This document shows positions 9,143 to 16,999 of a stretch of DNA of 64,000 nucleotides, in pieces. The DNA is from Terrimonas ginsenosidimutans. Lineage in GTDB: Bacteria > Bacteroidota > Bacteroidia > Chitinophagales > Chitinophagaceae. Each line of letters begins with the position of its first letter. Within the stretch, counting starts at the first letter, position 1. Under the pieces are notes generated by a model. It was not told the origin of the DNA, ran no database searches, and saw only the letters and a program-made list of their open reading frames with translations. The position numbers and the translations under genes are program-made. Location: contig NZ_JAKLTR010000002.1 in the NCBI RefSeq assembly GCF_022012415.1, forward strand, positions 434,001-498,000. The letters run 5' to 3'.

Positions 9143-10024
9143 ATGAATATAGTATTACAGGTAATTAACGCATTTAGTATAAATGAACAGGGGGGCAATC
9201 CGGCAGGGGTAGTATTTGATGCAGACAAATTATCCCCGCTGCAGAAGCAGGAGATCGCCCGACTTGCAGGGTTTCCTGAAACAGCCTTTGTATCCCGGTC
9301 AGATGTTGCAGATTATAAGCTGGATTTTTTCACCCCACTAAAGCAGATCGCGCATTGCGGGCATGCAACAATTGCCACCTTCAGCTATTTGAAGAGAACG
9401 GGACAAATTGCAGGAGATCTCAGCACGAAAGAGACGATTGACGGAAACCGTAGGATCGTGTTCAAAGGTGGACAGGCATTCATGGAACAGCAGTCGCCGG
9501 CGATCAGCAAAACTCCCGCTCTTAATGTCATACTTGAATCGTTGCGAATTTCCAGTTCCGATCTTCAGCAGGGGTTATTGCCATCGATCGTTAATACGGG
9601 AAATGGCTTTTTGATAGTTCCTGTACGGAACGAAGCTATTCTCGCTGGTGTTGATTACGATCGGGAAGCGGTCTACCGCATTTCAGAGCAATATGGCCTG
9701 ATCGGGTTTTATCTCTATACCGTGAGTAATGATTTTGATGCCACTACCCGGATGTTTGCCCCGTTTTACGGGATCGATGAGGAGGCTGCCACAGGAATGG
9801 CCGCAGGCCCATTGGCGGCTTATCTATGGGAGGTTGCAGGAGTGAAGAAGCAGGATTACCTCATAGAGCAGGGGCGTTTTATGCACCCGGCTTCACCAAG
9901 CCTGATAAAGGTTGAATTGAGTGTATCAGACTCAAAGATCGAGCGGTTGTATGCGGGCGGCGGAGCACATCTGTCACACGTGGTGAACATCGGGCTGGAT
10001 CAGCCGCGGATGCACGAGCTATGA
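9143..10024 (+). CDS. PhzF family isomerase/epimerase
   Basis: About 293 residues from the ATG at 9143 (MNIVLQVINAFS); the frame extends to 9101 but the added residues do not fit the family. PhzF proteins are two-domain diaminopimelate-epimerase-like enzymes. The general acid/base is Glu46 in GFPETAFV. The conserved GNPAGVV near the N terminus, HCGHATIAT (about residues 71-79) and the second-half EEAATGMAAGPLAAYL are all present. Most family members outside phenazine clusters have no assigned substrate and no phenazine genes are nearby. A strong hairpin follows at 10050-10106. Confidence 0.93.
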   Translation: MNIVLQVINAFSINEQGGNPAGVVFDADKLSPLQKQEIARLAGFPETAFVSRSDVADYKLDFFTPLKQIAHCGHATIATFSYLKRTGQIAGDLSTKETIDGNRRIVFKGGQAFMEQQSPAISKTPALNVILESLRISSSDLQQGLLPSIVNTGNGFLIVPVRNEAILAGVDYDREAVYRISEQYGLIGFYLYTVSNDFDATTRMFAPFYGIDEEAATGMAAGPLAAYLWEVAGVKKQDYLIEQGRFMHPASPSLIKVELSVSDSKIERLYAGGGAHLSHVVNIGLDQPRMHEL

Positions 10025-10049
10025 TATTTTCTCGGCTAACATTATTGAC

Positions 10050-10106
10050 AACGCCCATTCCTGTTCGATCCATTGATATGACCGGAGCGGAACAGGTATG
10101 GGCGTT
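10050..10106. terminator. Hairpin terminator after PhzF
   Basis: An inverted repeat with 17-nt arms, AACGCCCAT.CCTGTTC at 10050-10066 and its complement at 10090-10106, one mismatch, with a short T-containing tail. It lies between PhzF and the broken HxlR gene that converges on it, and could terminate either direction. Confidence 0.7.
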
Positions 10107-10167
10107 CTGCTTTATTCTTCCAGGGAATAATAACAGATCACTTTTCAAACTTCTTCATAATGACGGA

Positions 10168-10496
10168 TCATAACGTGTCCGCATTTTCATCGCCCCAGCT
10201 TCCTAAAAGAGTGATAGCAGATATCAGGGTTTTCCAAATTCAGTCAGACTGTATTCAACTTTGGGGGGTATGACAGGATAGATCTTCCTCGTGATCAACC
10301 CGTGCTCTTCCAATTCTTTCAATTGCAGACTTAGTACTCTCCGTGTTGCCTCAGGCATTCTCCGTTGCAGTTCACTGGGCCTTTGCATTCCTTCGTTAAT
10401 GAACCACAGGAGATGGATCTTTCATTTTCCAAAGATCAAATCTCCAATGAGGTCGAGGCCGCATTGGAGATTTGGGATCGCTTTTCTTTCGTACAT
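10168..10496 (-). pseudogene. Broken HxlR family transcriptional regulator
   Basis: Reading the minus strand from an ATG at 10496 gives an almost complete HxlR winged-helix protein (MYERKAIPNLQCGLDLI..., then FGK*KIHLLWFINEG, RPSELQRRMPEATRRVL, LKELEEHGLITRKIYP, PPKVEYSLTEFGK). Two lesions break it. A TGA at 10422-10424 replaces the conserved Trp codon of the GKWK motif, and one base is missing from the run at 10230-10233, shifting the frame just before the C-terminal LISAITLLGSWGDEN helix. HxlR proteins usually control neighbouring oxidoreductases. The region also underlies the 5' part of the plus-strand AraC frame. Confidence 0.75.
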
Positions 10497-11267
10497 ACAG
10501 TTGCAAATTTGCTGTACCGGCTCTTGGTTAACGCATTGGGAAAATGTTCATCTGATGGGTGTGAATTCAACCTCCTTCCGAGAATGGTCTATTTCAACAA
10601 TCCCGGACATATCAAAAAGTTCAGTATTGACATTTTGGAAGATCTTCACTACATCACGATGAGTGAAGGGTTTCTGAAGGAAAATGTGCATCCGGATATT
10701 TTTAACGGCTTTTCTTTTCTGCTTTGTGAAACAACCAATCCGAAAATAGTATCGGAAGAGCAATTCAATGAGTTTGAAGATATCTACCGGCAGCTTTATA
10801 AAGCATTCCAATCAGATTCCCCCTACAGGAATAAACTCATCGGTCATCTTTTCGTAGCGATCCTGATCAAGATCAAGGAGTATGTCTGGAAAGATTCAGT
10901 TGATATAAAAGAGATCGGCAGGACCTCGGAGATCGTACGGGAGTTTAAAATACTAATGGAGAAACACTATCGGGAATTAAGCATGGGCACGCTTGAAAAG
11001 GCAAATCGTGTGCAGGAGTATGCTGATCAATTATTTCTTCATCCAAATTATCTCAATAGCGTCATCAAAAATGCTACCGGCAAGTCGGTTGGCAACTGGA
11101 TCACGGAAAAAACGATCACGGAAGCCAAGTCTTTGCTTCGTAATTCTGATATCCCCCTGAAGGAGATCTCTTATCGCCTGGGCTTTATGGAGCCACAGAA
11201 TTTCAGCACCTTTTTTAAGAAGCATACACAGCGTACACCACTAATGTTCCGACAGGGAAGCCTTTGA
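10365..11267 (+). CDS. AraC family regulator with damaged N terminus
   Basis: The open frame is 300 codons, but AraC-like similarity is visible only from about 10557-10584 (LLPRMVYFNNPGHIKKF, then ITMSEGFLKENVHP). The first 45-65 codons are the antisense of the broken HxlR gene and are unlikely to be an ancestral N terminus. Starts at 10365, 10413 or 10584 are possible. The second half of the sensor and a full C-terminal double HTH (about 200-300, ending GFMEPQNFSTFFKKHTQRTP) are intact. It precedes the GlcG/SDR genes and may once have regulated them. It may be a pseudogene or may still act as a ligand-independent DNA-binding protein. Confidence 0.75.
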   Translation: MQFTGPLHSFVNEPQEMDLSFSKDQISNEVEAALEIWDRFSFVHTVANLLYRLLVNALGKCSSDGCEFNLLPRMVYFNNPGHIKKFSIDILEDLHYITMSEGFLKENVHPDIFNGFSFLLCETTNPKIVSEEQFNEFEDIYRQLYKAFQSDSPYRNKLIGHLFVAILIKIKEYVWKDSVDIKEIGRTSEIVREFKILMEKHYRELSMGTLEKANRVQEYADQLFLHPNYLNSVIKNATGKSVGNWITEKTITEAKSLLRNSDIPLKEISYRLGFMEPQNFSTFFKKHTQRTPLMFRQGSL

Positions 11268-11279
11268 AGTGAGCCATTA

Positions 11280-11311
11280 GCAGAACGCCTTTCTTCAAAA
11301 AGGCGTTCTGC
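11280..11311 (+). terminator. Hairpin terminator after AraC gene
   Basis: A perfect 13-bp stem, GCAGAACGCCTTT at 11280-11292 and its complement at 11299-11311, with a 6-nt loop, 13 bp after the AraC stop. It lacks a strong U tract, so it may act as a transcript-stabilising end. Confidence 0.65.
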
Positions 11312-11508
11312 ATTAGTGCTTGTCCGGTGAGTCATTTCTTAGTGACAATATCTATTATTCTTACCGATCAAGGCAATCATCATCGCCGTCACTACAGAAT
11401 CTTTGAAATTCATAATATACCCTTTGAATTCGATACAGATCAGGCTTTCGGATCGTTGCATCTTTGATCTATCAAAACAGGATATAAAAAAAACCAAAAA
11501 TCAAAGAC

Positions 11509-11901
11509 ATGAACATCACTAACAACCAGGCAAGCAAGGCGCTTTATCAGGCAATTGATAAGGCGAATGAAATAGGTGTAAGTGCAAACATCACCATCCT
11601 TGATACGGCGGGTCATCTGAAACTGTTTGCACGAATGGATGACGCGTTTCTTGGATCCATTGATATTTCGATGGGGAAAGCAAAGACCGCAATGCTTTTC
11701 AGAATGAACTCTGAGAAAGTGGGAGAGTTCCTCGCACCGGAAATGGGTACTTATGGAATGCTGCAAACAAGCGGTGGACTAGTAGGATTCAAAGGCGGCA
11801 TGCCGGTGACGACGGGCACAGAAATACTCGCCTATATCGGAGTGTCCGGTGGAAGTCCTGATCAGGATTTCGAGATCGCTAAAGCGGGCAGCACTATTTG
11901 A
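11509..11901 (+). CDS. GlcG/HbpS family heme-binding-like protein
   Basis: A 130-residue cytoplasmic single-domain protein of the GlcG/HbpS (DUF336) family, with the ANITILDTAGHLKLFARMDDA segment, the SMGKAKTA helix and the GGMPVTTGTEILAYIGVSGGS glycine-rich strand. Family members are octameric; some bind heme or cobalamin or modulate oxidative stress responses. Lies 55 bp upstream of an SDR and is probably cotranscribed with it. No signal peptide. Confidence 0.9.
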   Translation: MNITNNQASKALYQAIDKANEIGVSANITILDTAGHLKLFARMDDAFLGSIDISMGKAKTAMLFRMNSEKVGEFLAPEMGTYGMLQTSGGLVGFKGGMPVTTGTEILAYIGVSGGSPDQDFEIAKAGSTI

Positions 11902-11956
11902 TCAATCGTTTCAAATCTGACACTAACTATAATCATCAACCTCAAAATCAAAAACA

Positions 11957-12769
11957 ATGGCAAACAGTAAAACAATCTTAATTACCGGAGCAGGCTCTGG
12001 TTTTGGCGAAGGCGTAGCAATCGGACTCGCACAACTCGGACACAAAGTGATCGCAGGCGTACAGATCTCACCACAGGTAACGCCGCTGCGTGAGAAAGCC
12101 GCCAAGCTTGGCCTCGAAGCAAACCTCCGCGTTGAAAAACTCGATATACTCGATTCTTATGATGTTGCCTATGCACTCACCTGGGATATCGATGTATTGT
12201 TCAGTAATGCGGGTATTGGTGAAGCAGGACCAGTATTCGAGATCCCGATGGATCTTGTTCGCAGGAATTTCGAAACAAACGTTTTTGCTCCGCTGAACCT
12301 TGCTCAGCAGTTCATTAAAAAATTCATCGATGGAAAGAAAAAGGGTAAAGTTGTGTTTACTTCTTCTATGGGTGGATTGTTTACCCCGGCCGGGTTCGGG
12401 ATCTATGTTTCCACCAAACATGCCCTGGAGTCTGTGGCAGAAGCGCTGCAACAGGAAGTAAAACCATTTGGCATACAGATACAGACTGTCAATCCCGGAC
12501 CATACCTTACCGGTTACAATGAAACCATGGCTGAAACTCCATTCAGATGGCTGGACGACAATAAGAATTATACCAAAAAAGCAGATCTGAAAGCAACGTT
12601 TGACGCAATGCTTGGCGTACCAGAAGGCAGACTGGATCCAAATGAAATGATCGAAGCAATGATCAGGATCGTTCCCGCAGAGACCGGCAAGTTCCGTAAC
12701 GTAGTACCACAAGCTATCGAAGACATGCTGAAAGAAAGCCAGAAAAAGGGTTGGGAAAATACTATCTAG
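11957..12769 (+). CDS. SDR family NAD(P)-dependent oxidoreductase
   Basis: A 270-residue classical short-chain dehydrogenase. Cofactor motif GAGSGFG at about residues 11-17, the NAG motif (FSNAGIG), the catalytic Ser in TSSMGG and catalytic Tyr150/Lys154 (YVSTK), followed by PGPYLTGY. The substrate is not evident; the relatively long loop after PGP is common in SDRs acting on hydrophobic ketones. A rho-independent terminator follows at 12790. Confidence 0.93.
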   Translation: MANSKTILITGAGSGFGEGVAIGLAQLGHKVIAGVQISPQVTPLREKAAKLGLEANLRVEKLDILDSYDVAYALTWDIDVLFSNAGIGEAGPVFEIPMDLVRRNFETNVFAPLNLAQQFIKKFIDGKKKGKVVFTSSMGGLFTPAGFGIYVSTKHALESVAEALQQEVKPFGIQIQTVNPGPYLTGYNETMAETPFRWLDDNKNYTKKADLKATFDAMLGVPEGRLDPNEMIEAMIRIVPAETGKFRNVVPQAIEDMLKESQKKGWENTI

Positions 12770-12789
12770 CCTCAGCGAAGCTGGACAGG

Positions 12790-12829
12790 AAAAGGGCTGA
12801 TTCAATATGATTTTGAGTCAGCCCTTTTT
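12790..12829 (+). terminator. Rho-independent terminator after SDR
   Basis: Stem AAAAGGGCTGA at 12790-12800 pairs with 12818-12828, a 17-nt loop and a run of five T at 12825-12829. Placed 20 bp after the SDR stop codon. Confidence 0.8.
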
Positions 12830-13052
12830 CATTTGTTCTCCAGGAGATACAGGTTATTGACATTTGTTCAGGTTCCTTCCCCAGCTGGTCGCAGGCGTGC
12901 TTTTATTTCTTTATACTCTGTCATTGGACCAGGCTAACGCGGGGTTGATCATTGATAGCAGAGCGTCAAACTCATGATTTTCCTGCTCAAATAAAAGAAC
13001 GGGTGAACCTTTTGCACACGATCTTGTTTAGGATCTGACAAACTACGCTGTA

Positions 13053-14480
13053 ATGAGACTACTTTCCCACCCATCTGTTCCTGTATTCTTTCTGGTATCG
13101 TTTTTCCAGGTGTTATTTGATTTTGACGCTTGTGCGCAACCAGCAAAAAAAGATTATATCATCCTTCACGGGGTGATCAAAAATCTGCCTCCACAGCCCG
13201 ATGGCAGAAGACAGATCGAACTGAGTTTTCCCTATGAATTCAACCTGCCGGATAAGAAGATCGAGGTGGCGGAAGACGGGTCTTTCCGGGACACACTTCC
13301 CAATCAAACCGGCGTGTATACGATCTGGGACGAAAAAACACCGGTATTGTTGTACATGGACAGATCAAAGCGTTACAGTATTGGGTACGATGCGGATCAT
13401 TTCAAGGACGGGGCGGTACTGGCCGGTGGAGATGATGTCAGCATTAACCAGTATTTTATTCTCAGGGCGCAGCAGCGACAATTTTTTGACCCTTCCGGGG
13501 AAGGCATGAATGAAGAAGCGTTCCGCAAATTCCTTTATGAGAGAAAGCTCAAGTCTCTCACGCGGATCCGTAACGCAAAACTACCGTCCGCCCTGACGCA
13601 TAGCGAAACCCAGGCAACAACGTATGAATACCTTTCGAACCTTTTTCTTTTCCTGGCTTTACGAGAACTTGAAGATCCGGCATTCAGGCCCGGGATGATC
13701 TCGCAGAAAGAACTGGCCATTAATTATTCCAACGAAGATCATTACAGAAAGTATGGTCAGTACCGGCGTCTTGTATTTGAATATTACCAGCGGCAATTGC
13801 GGATAAAGGAGGCTGAATTCCTGAAAACCGATTCGTCCTATTCGCTGACACAAAACAGGATCAGCCTGCTGGCATCAATCGTTCCCAATGAATATATACG
13901 CAACAAGCAGATTGCGGAGATCGCCCTGTTCGATCTGAAACAAGCCGGAGATATCATTGCACTCTACAGTGATTTTGAAAAGTATTACACCGGTGATGAT
14001 GAAAGGTTCAGGGAAAAGATGGCTGATGCTTTTCTACGACTGACCAGGTTAAAAAAAGGCACACCCTCTCCGGAATTCTCAGGCTATCTGAATTACAACG
14101 GCGGTACGAGTTCGCTCAGCGATTTTCGTGGGAAGTATGTCTACATTGATCTGTGGGCCAGCTGGTGTGGTAACTGCCCGGGGGAAGTGCCGTATCTTAA
14201 AGAACTTATGCGGAAGTACGAAGCCAAAAATATTGCCATTCTCAGCATCTCGGTAGACAAAGATGCCGCGAAGTGGACCGATGCGATAAAACGCCAGAAG
14301 ATGGAAGGAATACAGCTGCTGGCTAGCGATCAGGGAGGATCTTTTACCAAAGAGTATGCAGTGTATGGGATCCCGCGTTATATCCTTATCGACCCGGCGG
14401 GTGCGATCGTTGAGTATAACGCACCGCGTCCATCCGACACGGCAGCACTGGCTGCTTTGCTGGCGAGTGTAGGGCTTTGA
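13053..14480 (+). CDS. TlpA family thiol-disulfide oxidoreductase
   Basis: A 475-residue exported protein. Residues 1-30 form a signal peptide (cut near DACAQP), followed by a beta-rich N-terminal domain of the DUF4369 kind (about 30-120), a helical middle region and a C-terminal TlpA/AhpC-like thioredoxin fold (about 340-475) with the redox pair Cys372/Cys375 in ASWCGNC and a cis-Pro loop in YGIPRYILID. Proteins of this form are abundant in Bacteroidota and act in periplasmic thiol redox; the partner is unknown. It stands alone between terminators and the convergent MNIO cassette. Confidence 0.92.
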   Translation: MRLLSHPSVPVFFLVSFFQVLFDFDACAQPAKKDYIILHGVIKNLPPQPDGRRQIELSFPYEFNLPDKKIEVAEDGSFRDTLPNQTGVYTIWDEKTPVLLYMDRSKRYSIGYDADHFKDGAVLAGGDDVSINQYFILRAQQRQFFDPSGEGMNEEAFRKFLYERKLKSLTRIRNAKLPSALTHSETQATTYEYLSNLFLFLALRELEDPAFRPGMISQKELAINYSNEDHYRKYGQYRRLVFEYYQRQLRIKEAEFLKTDSSYSLTQNRISLLASIVPNEYIRNKQIAEIALFDLKQAGDIIALYSDFEKYYTGDDERFREKMADAFLRLTRLKKGTPSPEFSGYLNYNGGTSSLSDFRGKYVYIDLWASWCGNCPGEVPYLKELMRKYEAKNIAILSISVDKDAAKWTDAIKRQKMEGIQLLASDQGGSFTKEYAVYGIPRYILIDPAGAIVEYNAPRPSDTAALAALLASVGL

Positions 14481-14636
14481 GGTGACAGGTCAGTATAGCA
14501 GACCGTAGCTCCCGAATCACCAATATCAACCAGACAAATCAATACCGGGGCGGTCATGCAATGAACTCCGGGCGGATCCAGATTATGGGGCTAGCCATGA
14601 TTTTATAATTGTAGTGAAAGGCAATACATCGAATGA

Positions 14637-15230
14637 TCATTCCGCTTCGGCGGGTTCCATTTCCACCTTATCATTGTTTATATAGATCTTGTAGCGGCAA
14701 ACAGAAGGAGGGACGTCTGCATCATCGAGGCTGCCATCGGCCAGGGCCCTGAGTACAAAAAAAATATCATGTTCAAAAGTAAGTATCCTGTGTTCGCCTT
14801 CCGGGAGATAGCTTAGTTCATTCATAGCGATCTCCAGTTGAAGAACTTCTTTCAGGTAAGGCTGACAAATTGCTCCCGTACTGATCTTATTTGTCAGAAA
14901 GGCTCCGAATTCAAGCACTTCTTCTTTGAATTGAAGACTGGGTTTCGTTAAATGCAGCCAGAATTCTTCTACCAAAGGGACCAGTTCGTCTTTCAATAGC
15001 ATGCAGGTGTTTGAGAGCTGGGAGTAAACCGGTGTGATCCTGTTCATCCTGTATAATGAACAACAGGCGGAGATCCCCCTTTGCCTTACGATCCCGTGCA
15101 AGCGTAACTTTTCCTTTTCAGTCAGGCTGAAGCGGGTAAAGAATGGTTCCTCTTCTGTCAATATCTCACAGCAGGTTTCGGGAGATGCGATCAGTGAAGC
15201 AATTGCCAGTTGGAAATCACGCGCACTCAT
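14637..15230 (-). CDS. HvfC-like MNIO partner protein (DUF2063-type)
   Basis: About 197 residues from the ATG at 15230 (MSARDFQLAI). The start overlaps the MNIO stop by 14 bp, suggesting translational coupling; an upstream in-frame start at 15275 would lie well inside the MNIO gene. All-helical N-terminal part with the HvfC/DUF2063 pattern: a YRMNR segment, an LVPLVEEFW helix, a PS..F.EEVLEFGAFL loop and a YLKEVLQLEIAMNEL helix. In characterised MNIO systems this partner recruits the precursor peptide to the enzyme. Similarity is by pattern, not strong identity, so the assignment is mainly contextual. Confidence 0.75.
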   Translation of the reverse strand: MSARDFQLAIASLIASPETCCEILTEEEPFFTRFSLTEKEKLRLHGIVRQRGISACCSLYRMNRITPVYSQLSNTCMLLKDELVPLVEEFWLHLTKPSLQFKEEVLEFGAFLTNKISTGAICQPYLKEVLQLEIAMNELSYLPEGEHRILTFEHDIFFVLRALADGSLDDADVPPSVCRYKIYINNDKVEMEPAEAE

Positions 15231-16122
15231 ATGCTGGTTTTTTATGGTGATATTTGTTCCAGGTGTTCCTGGCAAGCTCTATCTGCCTGTTTAGGCCCCC
15301 GAACTGTAAAAGCGGAAAATAAGATTCATGGAACTCGAAAGTGATCCCGCGAAGGTTCGGTGCTTTGCTTACCGCGTAGTCAAGTAACTCCCACACTTCA
15401 TCAGGGCATGGGCCTGCATGCGAATCCATGTAGAAGCCATTCATATCATTGCCTCCGGCGATATGCATTTCCATTACGGCAGACATGTCTAGTTCGTCGA
15501 TATAAGTTCTGGCGCATGTTCCCTGGTTTATTGCATTGGTATACAGGTTATGAATGTCGAGCAGGATATTGCAATGGTGGCCTTTTACCAGCTTGTTTAC
15601 AAAAGCGGTTTCTGTATAATCCTGTTCAGGATATTCTACAAAGTAAACATTGTTCTCCAGGAGAAAAGGAATCTCTATCGTGCTTTGTATAAAGTCGACT
15701 TTCTTTCCGATCATTTCCAGGTATTCTTCATCGTACGGAACGGGAATGGCTATTCCTGCATTGTGATCATGTGGTCCTTTGGTTGGCAGCTTGAGAAAGG
15801 AGAGGTGATCGCTATGCCATTTGAACTGATATCGTTCATGCATTTTCTGCATGAACCGGATATATTCTTCATCAAAATAATCGATAGTGCCAATGGATAT
15901 CCCGATGTTATGTGCTACCAGCGGCAGTCGCCCGGCTATCCAATCCAGTTGACGCATCCATTTGGGCAGTGGACGGAACCGGGGATTCTTACCTCTTCCT
16001 TCGTCGGACCAGAACATATCGGGTATGATCTCGATATAATCCAGCTGCTCAAAATGTTCTTTAAGGTATTCGGGTAATGCGGCATTATAGAGAATGCCTA
16101 TTCCCAACTGTTCAGTATTCAT
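15217..16122 (-). CDS. MNIO (DUF692) multinuclear iron oxidative enzyme
   Basis: About 301 residues from the ATG at 16122 (MNTEQLGIGI). MNIO enzymes have a TIM-barrel fold binding two or three iron ions and oxidise Cys, Asp or other residues of ribosomal peptides. Expected ligand motifs are all visible: LVAHNIG (His71), WHSDHLSF (His103, Asp105, His106), LLENN (Glu156), LLDIHNLYTNA (Asp189, His191), EMHIAGG (Glu218, His220) and the HAGP loop (His235). It lies 73 bp downstream of a small CxxC peptide gene and overlaps the partner gene, the classic order precursor, MNIO, partner. A hairpin sits just upstream at 16161-16190. Confidence 0.93.
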   Translation of the reverse strand: MNTEQLGIGILYNAALPEYLKEHFEQLDYIEIIPDMFWSDEGRGKNPRFRPLPKWMRQLDWIAGRLPLVAHNIGISIGTIDYFDEEYIRFMQKMHERYQFKWHSDHLSFLKLPTKGPHDHNAGIAIPVPYDEEYLEMIGKKVDFIQSTIEIPFLLENNVYFVEYPEQDYTETAFVNKLVKGHHCNILLDIHNLYTNAINQGTCARTYIDELDMSAVMEMHIAGGNDMNGFYMDSHAGPCPDEVWELLDYAVSKAPNLRGITFEFHESYFPLLQFGGLNRQIELARNTWNKYHHKKPAYECA

Positions 16123-16160
16123 TGATGAATTGTTTTGCAGCGTGAATGTCATTTAAATAA

Positions 16161-16190
16161 ATGTGTACGGCCACTGCCGGCCGTACACAT
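16161..16190 (-). terminator. Hairpin between peptide and MNIO genes
   Basis: A perfect 12-bp stem, ATGTGTACGGCC at 16161-16172 and its complement at 16179-16190, with a 6-nt loop. On the minus strand it lies 5 bp after the peptide stop codon and is followed by a T/A-rich tail. It probably acts as a leaky terminator or RNA end that keeps the peptide transcript in excess of the enzyme transcript (inference). Confidence 0.7.
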
Positions 16191-16195
16191 TGTCT

Positions 16196-16447
16196 TCAGG
16201 CCTTAGTGGCCAGTCCCCCGCGCAACGCCGGGATGTTAACAGGCAGTACTTTTTCGAACCTCTCACGAATAATGAAATGCTGGCCCGATAAACAAGCCTG
16301 GCAACCGGAAGGTCTGAACTGGGAAAGCAGGTCTCCCAATGTTACTTTGGCGAGTTCCTTATGGGACATGCCTTCCGGAATAACGATCTCAAGAGAATTG
16401 CGGAATTTGTCGTTTCTTAAACGCGCTTCGATTTTGAGCTCTGTCAT
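16196..16447 (-). CDS. Candidate MNIO substrate peptide (RiPP precursor-like)
   Basis: An 83-residue cytoplasmic protein without a signal peptide. The N-terminal 45 residues are charged and could be a leader (KIEARLRNDKFRNSLEIVIP...LAKVTLGDLLSQF). A short core follows with Cys49-Gln-Ala-Cys52 inside RPSGCQACLSGQHF, then a basic and hydrophobic tail ending LRGGLATKA. The only two cysteines are in this CxxC. Position directly ahead of MNIO and partner genes makes it the probable substrate. The peptide itself is not one I recognise; it is not a multi-Cys bufferin and carries no Sec signal. Confidence 0.7.
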   Translation of the reverse strand: MTELKIEARLRNDKFRNSLEIVIPEGMSHKELAKVTLGDLLSQFRPSGCQACLSGQHFIIRERFEKVLPVNIPALRGGLATKA

Positions 16448-16999
16448 GATGCTGAATTTTTATGATGAAGAATGAATGACTCATCAGGCAGCTACAGGCA
16501 TTAACCAATGCAATGTTTCATAAGAGTGGAAAAGTCGCTAGTGGAGTGGTTATCTGCGAAGTCAAAATTAGACCAAAGGGAAATGCCTTCCGTAGCCATT
16601 TAGTGGTAATTTGAATGGAACTATCGGATGATCTCTGCAAGGAAATAAGCATTAACGTTCAGTGACCTTACCGATGAATGGTAGTGTGCTCTATTATCTC
16701 ATCAACTCATCAATCATTTGTGGGACATTTTTATTTCCAGGGAATACTTCAGGGTTTAGCTATGGAAATATTGCTGTCGAATAAAGCATGGCTTCAGGCT
16801 GACTTCATCAATCGGTCAATGCTTTCCACGGCATTCAGCGCGAGGGATAGGCCCGGGTCAGATAGAACAGGCAGGCTGGCGTGACATAACCAAATTATCA
16901 CCCGTTTCTAATCCTCCACAAAGGGCAGGCTGAAGAAATGGGCCTAACTTGCCGGGTATCTTTTACCGGCGCGGTTCAGGGCGCTTAAAATTCAACTCA
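16448..16999. other. Intergenic region with MNIO-cassette promoter
   Basis: About 550 bp between divergent genes. It must contain the minus-strand promoter for the peptide/MNIO operon and the plus-strand promoter for the DUF808 gene. Short frames here (for example 16678-16884 +) look non-coding. No repeat was recognised. Confidence 0.4.

Noticed and set aside
10422-10424. TGA read as Trp (recoding) in the HxlR gene
   Set aside because: A second, independent frameshift at 10230-10233 shows ordinary gene decay, and TGA is used as a normal stop elsewhere (for example AraC at 25-27, LytS at 38915-38917).
10291-10662. Plus-strand 123-codon frame
   Set aside because: It runs antisense to the HxlR remnant and overlaps the AraC frame in another phase; no protein pattern.
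12068-12805. Minus-strand 245-codon frame over the SDR gene
   Set aside because: Complete overlap with a well-defined SDR; translation shows no family pattern.
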